DNA from: Linnemannia schmuckeri
Lineage: Eukaryota; Mortierellomycota; Mortierellomycetes; Mortierellales; Mortierellaceae
Assembly: GCA_029449235.1 (NCBI GenBank)
Contig: JANATG010000001.1
Location: forward strand, 2,108,001-2,172,000
DNA length: 64,000 bases
Direction of reading: 5' to 3'
Shown: one piece after another, positions 56,718 to 64,000 of the stretch
Position numbering within the stretch: position 1 is the first letter of the stretch
How the letters are laid out: each line of letters starts with the position of its first letter
Notes under the pieces: model-generated
The model's database searches: none
Told to the model about the DNA's origin: nothing
What the model saw: only the letters and a program-made list of their open reading frames with translations
Made by a program: the position numbers and the translations under genes

Positions 56718-58319
56718 ATGACTTCTCATCAGACAGCAGCCGTCCCTGTTATTCGCCACCACAGGCGATCCGTCAACAGAGTCCTCCCGCCAGCTCTCGA
56801 GGTCAGGTTAGCTCGGCTCTCCATCGACGAGGGAGAATCCAAGAGCGCTCACATTGTCCCTGCCCCACCGTCCCTACCTCTCCGCATGAGCATGCCTGAC
56901 TTTGACCGCGTATACAATCAAACCGGTAGCCCAGACAGCTTCAGTAGCTGCAGCAGCAGCGTCAACAGCAGCAACAACGGTCTTGAATCCATCATCGAGG
57001 GAACCTCAAGTTCATACACTAACAAAAACAGGCTAGGCAAGCTTGGGTCCAGTCCCGACAAGGGCATCGCGGGATTTCATCGTCGTCGTGATAACCATCA
57101 TCATCGTCATCATCATCACCATAATCATCATCAACACCATCGGAGTAGGTCTATGCTCAACCCTCAAGCGCCGTCAGCACTCTTCCAGATCGACCAACAG
57201 CACCAGCAGCATTACCATCAACCTAACATCAGCGTGCAATACCATCGGAGGAATCGATCGGGATCGCTACTCCTTGGCGACTCGCGGGGCACCAACAAGA
57301 CATCCAATAATGGTGGTGGTTCGCCCTTTCAATCTCTTTTGTTTCCTCAGAAGGCATCAAGCGGCAGTGGCGATGGTTTTGTCTACACGGACAGCTCCGT
57401 GACGGCGGGCACAACCGAGTTTGGAGAAGATTTGTTTCATTGGAACTCTCTGGAACTCGATAATGGCTTTGCTGACAGCCTAACAACAGCAACATCAATG
57501 GCGAAAATGGGTACCATGGCCTCGCCCATCATCAACCACAGATCACATCCGCATGGACATGCAGAAAACTTCAAGTGCGATGATGGCATGAACGAGTCTG
57601 ATACCAGTTTGCAAGAGGGTCTATCGACATATCACACACCATCAACACTGCCCTCTCCATCGAGGAAAGGGCCTCCCTTGGCTAATTCCTCCCCGACCTC
57701 GTCTCGCTCCCGATCGCCCACTGTGAGGATGCGAGATCAGCTGTTTGAGTCCTCTCAGGCCAAGGCACAACCGGGCCTGCGGATCGATGCACTGGAAAAT
57801 AGTGGAGACTATTTGGCTGTTCTCGAATTAGATGAGGATCGACTGCCTCCTGGCTCACCCATGTCTCTCGGAGCCATGTCGAACGATCAAGATCGCTGGA
57901 AGTCACCGACCCTTTCTGCACTCGCCTCACGATCGTCATCCAGGGGCCCCTCACCTCGATCCTTGTCGCCTCCCCCTCTCTCCCAGCGATCGGCAATGGT
58001 GATGGCTATGTCTACCCGTCACGTCAATACGGACAAAGGACATCTCTCCGAGTCGGCGGCGGCGGCGGAGGATGATATGAATGTTGAGATCCCATTGATC
58101 GAGACCCACGATGAGGTTCCGTTGCAGGATATCTGGAGGATGGAGGATGAGGAGCGTAAGGATCGATTGAATGGCGTTGAGGTGACTACTACCGATGCTG
58201 GTGAGACTACGGGCGGATCGATCGAGGAGCATATTGCGCATATGAAGGGGGAGCAGCACGCCCACGAGGAGGCGCGGCTGATCCAAGAGGCCATTGATGC
58301 GCATTCCCAGGCGGTGTAG
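56718..58319 (+). CDS. Disordered Ser/His-rich protein of unknown function
   Basis: A 533-residue single-exon ORF starting MTSHQTAAVPVIRHHRRSVN. I do not recognise a family. The sequence is mostly low complexity: Ser runs (SFSSCSSSVNSSNNG), a His-rich tract near residues 127-145 (HHHRHHHHHNHHQHH), Gln/His stretches and Pro/Ser-rich SR-like segments (SRSRSPTVRMRDQLF; RSSSRGPSPRSLSPPP). More ordered parts are LRIDALENSGDYLAVLELDEDR and the C-terminal acidic helix region (IWRMEDEERKDRLNG ... EEHIAHMKGEQHAHEEARLI). Its length and uniform composition argue for a real gene, and a pyrimidine-rich leader precedes it. The many Ser-Pro sites suggest a phosphorylated regulatory protein, but this is only inference. 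Confidence 0.75.
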   Translation: MTSHQTAAVPVIRHHRRSVNRVLPPALEVRLARLSIDEGESKSAHIVPAPPSLPLRMSMPDFDRVYNQTGSPDSFSSCSSSVNSSNNGLESIIEGTSSSYTNKNRLGKLGSSPDKGIAGFHRRRDNHHHRHHHHHNHHQHHRSRSMLNPQAPSALFQIDQQHQQHYHQPNISVQYHRRNRSGSLLLGDSRGTNKTSNNGGGSPFQSLLFPQKASSGSGDGFVYTDSSVTAGTTEFGEDLFHWNSLELDNGFADSLTTATSMAKMGTMASPIINHRSHPHGHAENFKCDDGMNESDTSLQEGLSTYHTPSTLPSPSRKGPPLANSSPTSSRSRSPTVRMRDQLFESSQAKAQPGLRIDALENSGDYLAVLELDEDRLPPGSPMSLGAMSNDQDRWKSPTLSALASRSSSRGPSPRSLSPPPLSQRSAMVMAMSTRHVNTDKGHLSESAAAAEDDMNVEIPLIETHDEVPLQDIWRMEDEERKDRLNGVEVTTTDAGETTGGSIEEHIAHMKGEQHAHEEARLIQEAIDAHSQAV

Positions 58320-58683
58320 ATAACCTTAAGCGCACTTGCGCAAGCAGTTTAACAAATAAAGTTTGATACGAAATGATTTCATTGGGCAGAAGAGCAGATA
58401 GCCAAGCTGGTTTCTTTTCCTGTGTAAGTGTGTATCACCACCGGAGAAATGACAAAGAATGGCTGGCCCGGGGTTTAAAATGGCTTCCTGCGGGCGGCGC
58501 TGCAGATCGAGCGAAACAGAATAAGTGACGGTTGTTTCTGGGAAAATGGAAACAGTTTAAAAGGGCGAGTGCGTGGCATGGACACACACTCTTCTCCACT
58601 TCACTTCTTCGCTCCACTCTCACCCACCTATTCTTTATTTTTTTTCCGCTAACCTTCCAACCACAGCAGCAGCAGCATTCACA
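58320..58683. other. Intergenic region before the queuosine salvage gene
   Basis: This 364-bp stretch holds the 3' end of the disordered-protein gene and the promoter of the next gene. Nothing else is seen. Confidence 0.45.
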
Positions 58684-59885
58684 ATGACTTTTACTTGCCC
58701 CACTAACCTCTACGAGTCCGTCTACACCACCACCAAACAGTGCCGTGAGCGCAGCGACATCAAGGTGCGTCTTTTTTACATTCTCAATCTTTTTTTTTTT
58801 TTTTTTTTGCTTCATTGTCACGATCCACTTTTACATTCAAACTGTACTTACCATTTGCTTTACATTTCCTTTTGTTTTTTTGAATTAAACAGATTGACCA
58901 AGACGCTATTGTCCGCTTCCTCGACAACCTTACACAAGAGTCCTGGGACAAGCACTCGGTTGCCAATGGCATGTCTTTCCCCCTCAAGTTCGACACACTT
59001 GAGCAAGAAGTCAACATCCTCTCGTTGATCGATATCCTCAACACTGGACATGGATTCCGCAAGGAGCTTCACGAGGATTCGGATCGCGGTGCATTTGAGA
59101 CGATTGTCTTTGGCATCATGTCCTTCCACATCTCGTCCTCGGCCACTACCGCTGATGCCCTCTCCAAGCTGACAGGATGGGAAGTCGGATCGCATTTCGG
59201 AATCACAATGCAGAAGGATGTCCCCTCGGAGTTGGCTCATGTCACGGTTTCGAAGCCCTCGGTCGCATCCAAGCTTGCTGGACAACTTCAGGGAGTCTTG
59301 AACGAGACTGGACGCGTGTTGAAGGAGAAGAACTTTGAGACCTTGGGTGCGTTTGTGATCGATGCCGCCAAGAAGGCTAATGGATCGGGCGAGAAGTTTG
59401 CAGAGATCTTGATCAACACCTTCCCAGCCTTCCAGGATTATGCAGATATTGATGGGGAGAAGGTCTATGTCTTCAAGAAGGCCTTCTTGTTGGCTTCGAG
59501 CCTTGAGCGTCGTTTTGGAGCTACGGAGCCGATCTTTGCGTTCAAGGGATTGGAGAGGAGCCCTATCTTTGCCGACAATGTGATTCCTACAATGATGGTT
59601 CACTTTGGGGTCTTGGTGTTACCCGAGTCGTTGAAGCATACTGTTCAGGAGGATGGAGTGACGACTGTCGAGGAGTCGTATCGTCTCCGTGCGGCTGCTG
59701 TTGATGGCTGTCGCGAGATTGTGGAAAAGGCCAACCTGAAGGGCGAGGGTAAGATTGGCAAGGTTGAGTTTGGAGAGATGGGTATGTCGTCGTGTGATCT
59801 GGATGTCTATCTCTGGAGGGTCGCCAAGGAGCCCCAGTACCGCAAGATCCCTCGCTTCCACTGCAAGGACACCATCTTTTTCTGA
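58684..59885 (+). CDS. QNG1: Queuosine salvage protein QNG1 (DUF2419)
   Basis: QNG1 (C9orf64/DUF2419) is a queuosine 5'-phosphate N-glycosylase that frees queuine so it can be inserted at tRNA wobble position 34. Two exons (58684-58764 and 58893-59885) encode about 357 residues, the usual family length. Family phrases: SVANGMSFPLKFDTLEQEVN, LIDILNTGHGFRKELHE, GAFETIVFGIMSFHISSSAT, TFPAFQDYADIDGEKVYVFKK, RRFGATEPIFAFKGLE, FADNVIPTMMVHFGVL, VEESYRLRAAAVDGCREIVE, and the ending SSCDLDVYLWRVAKEP. The identification is strong by overall sequence pattern. Its presence implies that the fungus takes up or recycles queuine; eukaryotes cannot make it from scratch. Confidence 0.92.
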
Positions 59886-60154
59886 AGTGTGCGATAGCAG
59901 TTCGTAGTTCGTAGTTTTTTTTAATTAATTGAACATAAGTCACGTGACAAATCAATGAATCACGGTATGAACTTAAGAATGCATAAGCTGCGTTTCGATT
60001 CCGTCCCTCGGATGGCAATTTTGATTTTTTTTTTATTATTTAATTTTTTTTTTTGTTCTCTACTTTTCTCCCTCGACCCCATCAACCTCGACCTCCCCAC
60101 TCTCTCTCTCTCTTCCTCTCTTTCCCTCTTCCTCCTTTTCCCTCTTAATACACA

Positions 60155-62094
60155 ATGGTAAGGAACGCGGCAAAAAAAAAATAAGAGGCACAGTCGCGTG
60201 TGTAAACACAAGCAACAACTTCCTTCATTTCCCCAATAGGACACCTATGGCACCCATCACCTTCTCTCGCTTTCTCTCTCTCTCTCTTTCTCTCTTTCTC
60301 TGTTCCCCTGCCAACTATTTAATATTTTTTTTTGTGAAACAAAAGTTCACAAGGAGCGGCAAAGAGAGGAGGGAAACAGACAGAAGCCTGTTTAGCAAAC
60401 CAGGAGACAACACGACTTTACAAACGACTCAATAACACTTGACCATATGACTCACTCCACCCTTCCATGGCGACAACTACTGCGGTGTCAAGGACCGACA
60501 CTCCATACGCCCTCTCTCCCAAACACCGGCAACAGCAACCGAAACCATCAGCTGCTTTCAACTTTTTTTTTTTTTTTTTTTTAACAGGACCTCCAAGAAA
60601 CTATTTTTTTCCTCGACACTATTTTTATTTTATTCGTTTGGGCTGCGACAGACAGATGAGAGGAAGATTACCGTTGTAGGAGGAAGGAGAAAGAAGAGGG
60701 CGGGTCCCAGGTTGATCATATGGCCATGACAAAAATACATATACACACCGGCCATGGCACTTTTTTTCACCAACAGAACTGGACGGAAGGATAAACTCGG
60801 TAGAGCAGGCCTGGCAGAGTGACGCGACAGCTTCATTATCTACTACTATCAAAGAAAGGCGCTTTTTTTTTATTGTCAAGGAAAATAAGACCAAGCCCGA
60901 CTGACAGCTCTTTACGAAACAGCAAAGCAACTTTCCAATCGCGTCAAAGTCTCGGAAAGTTAACAACAACAACATCAGCAGCAGAAAATAGCAATCCTCT
61001 CGCTTCAATCGATGGAATGTACATCAAAGGAACAACACCAATCGACAACTACTATCAAAACATAAACAAACTCGACGCGTCAAAGCGACCATCACTCTCG
61101 ACGCTTTTGTGATTATTTTTTTTTCCAGGAGCTAAAAAAAAAGGATGTCAGGAACGCGATAATATAGTCTATTTGTTTATCGTCCTAGCCTCTCTTGAGG
61201 CCCTCTCTTTTCTTCTGTTTGACCCTTTCCCTACAAAATTGCCCCCCTCTCCTTTTTCTGTGGGACGGTGAAGGAGCGCCCTCGTCTTAGTCATAGAAAC
61301 GCGTCCTTCTAACACACCTTGCTTGTTTTTATTGTTGTTGCTGTTCATATTGATGTTCATAGGCTGATGCACATCTCGGAACCGAGGCTTCTGCTTCTGC
61401 CCAGACCAAAATCACAGAGAAGCGCCGCGAAAAGGTGCCAGCACTCTCTCGTTCTGCCCGTGCCGGTCTTCAGGTAACAATTTTCTATCCTTCCCCATCA
61501 TCCATACCACATGTCAACACTTGCAGCAACACTATCATCTCTACTGGCACCTCTTGTTACTTTGCATAATACAAGGTTTTCAATTGGAAAGAAAGGCGCA
61601 CTTTTCTTCCTCCTCACACATAATTCATCTTTCAATACGACCAACTTTTTTAGTTCCCTGTCGGCCGTATCCACCGTTACTTGAAAGATCGTACCCAGAA
61701 CCATGTCCGTGTTGGCGCCAAGGCTGCGGTCTACTCTGCAGCGATTCTGGAATATTTGACGGCCGAGGTGTTGGAGTTGGCAGGAAATGCGACCAAGGAT
61801 TTGAAGGTCAAGCGTATCACTCCTCGTCATTTGCAGCTGGCTATTCGCGGAGATGAGGAGCTGGACTCATTGATTCGCGCAACCATTGCAGGTGGTGGTG
61901 TTCTTCCCGTACGTATCATCTCAAAATGTCGCCTTTGTTTCTAAGGAAAGGTGGCTTTATTACGTATTTTGTATACGGCACTTTGGACGTGTTTTACTAA
62001 CAATTGTTATATCATTCTTATCGGACGAAAATAGCATATTCACAAGGCACTTTTGTCAAAGACTCAGAAGGGCCAGAAGAAGATGGGACCCTAA
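60155..62094 (+). CDS. HTZ1: Histone H2A.Z
   Basis: The H2A.Z variant is placed by SWR1 near promoters. Core exons: 61363-61473, 61654-61908 and 62035-62094. They read SRSARAGLQ, FPVGRIHRYLKDRTQNHVRV, YSAAILEYLTAEVLELAGNA, LKVKRITPRHLQLAIRGDEE (the H2A.Z-type HLQLAIRGDEELDSLI), TIAGGGVLPHIHKALL and the end QKGQKKMGP. LDSLI with a GGGV loop, and no SQE tail, separate it from canonical H2A and H2A.X. The exon at 61363 has no usable in-frame ATG. The only fitting start found is ATG at 60155-60157 followed at once by a GTAAGG donor, giving M-ADAHLGTEAS after a 1.2-kb intron, 142 residues in all. The core is secure; the start model is provisional. Confidence 0.9.
60563..60582. repeat. Poly(T) run of 20 inside the long first intron of H2A.Z
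   Basis: A pure T20 tract followed by TTAACAG-like sequence (AACAGG), which could serve as an alternative splice acceptor in the proposed 1.2-kb intron. Confidence 0.8.
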
Positions 62095-62695
62095 GCATTA
62101 GGCAGACGGGAGGGAATGAAAAGAAGTAATATTTTTTCTTTTTTTGTTCTTGTACAGCAGGCAGAGAAACCTATTCGGCTCAGGAGCATCAAGCAACTAT
62201 GAACCAGTGAGGGGAAAAACGCACAAAAGCACACACAAACACACAACAATACAACATCTTTTTTTCACATCATCGATGTCCGTTAAAGAACTCTGGGAAA
62301 TGGTATTTCTGCGACCTGTCCGACGGAGGGATGACTAGATCACCTTTTTTTTCGCTGATAGTATTACAACTCTTGCTCTTCGCTTCTTCCCTTGTTGACT
62401 TGTTGAGCAGTTTCTTTACCCTGCTGCTTTTAGATTAATTCACCCACTTCATAGTCGACAAAACATTCAAACAAAACCAACAAAAACATGTATTTTCAAA
62501 GAAAACAGATATGGAGAGCTAATAGTATTGTACACGGTGATAAACAGATATCGTTAACCCAAGAAAAAAATATACAACCCAATGACAGGGAAAGTGAAAG
62601 GGAAAGGAAGGGAGGGGGGGGGGGGAGGGAATGGGTATCTGGCATCTGACTATCGTACACACTCGTACTAACCAAACACGAAGGAAAGCTCTTTT
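62095..62695. other. Convergent intergenic region
   Basis: This lies between the H2A.Z stop codon and the Smr-protein stop codon on the other strand. It holds 3' UTR sequence and a G-rich stretch with G12 at 62614-62625. No gene is seen. Confidence 0.5.
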
Positions 62696-64000
62696 TCACT
62701 TCTTGGAGGGCATGATACGGGAAACGCCCTTGACGAGAATGACTCCCCCCTCAGCCTCGCATCTCCACCCGTCCTTCTGGAGAAGATTCAAGATGGTCGG
62801 GTAGAGACGCGCGATCCTGTCCTTGGAATGAGATCCCACACCGCAAATAATCTTGAGCGGCTTGGCGGCGATTCGTGAAGCTTGCATTGTCGCCCGCGAG
62901 AACCACTGCGTCACCGCCTCGCGCACCACCGTCTGCGCCTCACTCACCGTCAATCCGTGAAGGTCCACCAAGTTTGGATCATTGTTGTCCAATCTATACA
63001 TAACATTGAAAAAAGTATAAAGAAGCAGGGTTAGTTCACAAACGTTATTGAAAAGAACAATACACAATAAGTAATGCATCAATGAAAGAAAAACGAGGCG
63101 AGAAACTTACCGGTGCTGTTGGACGACGGCGCGGGCGGCGCGCATGTGCCACTGCTTTCCTTGGACATCCAGTTTCTTGCCCTCGTCGGCATAATAGGCC
63201 GCAATACCACCCATACCGGCGCCCTTGCCCTTGGTCGCCTGATAAGCCTTGGCAGCCTTCCTGAACAGCTCATTCCTCTGCTCCAAGATCTCGTGCGCTC
63301 GCTGACGACACCAGATCGGGTCATCGTCATCGTTATATAGATCCGCATTCGCATTCTCAACAATAGTGTTGGGAAAAGGTCGGGGTCCACCTGGGAAAGG
63401 ATTACTAGTCGAGGGGAGACTTTTGAGTCGGTTGCCGCTGCTCGTAGGCTTAGGAGCCTCATTCTTGTTTGCATATCGAATGTCTGCCTGGAAGGGAATG
63501 ACATTTCCACGCATCGACGCGCCGCCATTGGTAGTGATGGGACGGTCGTTCATATCCGCGCGCGCGAAATCTGCTGCAAGGACAGCATTCATCGCATCCT
63601 GAACGTTGCCACTGTTGTAAACCAGCATCTTCTTCAGTCCAACCGCGCTGTGCTCCGGGAACATCTCCATCAGCTGAGCCAGATTGATGTCGAATTGGGT
63701 TTGGCGTTCCCGTCCTTGTGCTGCCAATGATCCGTTGCGGCTATCCTGCTTGAGTCGGGCCTCGATACTCTCCACAGTCTTGAACAAATGAGCTCCATTG
63801 GCATGATAATCCGAGACGATAGTCCTCTTGGGGACGGTATGGAAGATGTTCATGAGGATTGAAATTTGGTGATCAAACGTAGCCCACTCGTTGCTCTCTG
63901 GAATCAAAAAATCTTCCTGGCGATCCACGGTCTTGAGCAAAGGGTCGTTCTGTCCATCCCAGACCGGCTGGTGACGCGCAGCACCCCATGCCGCGACCCC
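62696..64000 (-). CDS. CUE and Smr domain protein, Cue2/N4BP2-like (5' end beyond the window)
   Basis: Two visible exons: 64000-63111 (continues past the edge) and 62993-62696. Order: an acidic/aromatic region, a CUE-like ubiquitin-binding helix set (FDINLAQLMEMFPEHSAVGLKKMLVYNSGNVQDAMNAVL, with MFP and the late Leu/Val positions), a spacer, DUF1771 (RQRAHEILEQRNELFRKAAKAYQ ... IAAYYADEGK), then the Smr domain: NLVDLHGLTVSEAQTVV (the LDLHG motif as VDLHG), IICGVGSHSKDRIARLYPTI (GxGxHS type) and VILVKG. Yeast Cue2 of this layout cleaves mRNA at stalled, collided ribosomes in no-go decay. That role is inferred by analogy. The product ends RIMPSKK. Confidence 0.9.

Overview
The window is nuclear DNA from a filamentous fungus. 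Genes carry many short GT-AG introns, yet almost every gene is a conserved eukaryotic housekeeping gene. The gene set (MTMR14-type phosphatase, queuosine salvage protein, stefin-type cystatin, SNRNP27, large families of LRR proteins) suggests an early-diverging lineage. My best guess is Mortierellomycota (Mortierella/Linnemannia/Podila), but this is inference from protein flavour, not a search.

Layout. 1-3650: a truncated SIN3 corepressor gene and mitochondrial ribosomal uL5m, both minus. 4194-8519: a broken plus-strand gene joining an N-terminal FEN1/XPG-like PIN nuclease to a C-terminal TnpB/Fanzor-like RuvC half with a zinc ribbon; this is the most unusual locus here. 8753-17061: MTMR14-like phosphoinositide phosphatase and the peroxisomal receptor PEX19. 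18467-24879: a GH18 chitinase with a CBM19 and an extra C-terminal region, a glutathione S-transferase and a secreted acidic protein. 25537-28339: two tandem, broken F-box/LRR genes. 28361-33253: RIT1 (initiator-tRNA modification) and proteasome ATPase RPT2. 34334-37293: a decayed gene of a large LRR family. 37545-48120: MFS transporter, GDSL phospholipase, SNRNP27, complex III chaperone CBP3, cystatin, and a maltose-acetyltransferase-like enzyme. 48121-51798: 3.7 kb without a recognisable gene. 51799-64000: an OB-fold ssDNA-binding protein, a DUF4203 membrane protein, a disordered protein, queuosine salvage protein, histone H2A.Z and a truncated CUE/Smr protein.

The conserved genes read cleanly through all introns with consistent phases. 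The broken genes all belong to accessory families (nuclease fusion, F-box/LRR, lineage-specific LRR). The window is therefore a housekeeping region peppered with dead accessory genes. There is no operon logic. Neighbours are often convergent with short gaps (89 bp between SNRNP27 and CBP3), and functional links are loose: several genes act in RNA or translation (uL5m, RIT1, SNRNP27, QNG1, Cue2-like Smr protein) and several in chromatin (SIN3, H2A.Z).

Gene models were built by hand from splice motifs and reading-frame continuity. No transcript or database evidence was available.
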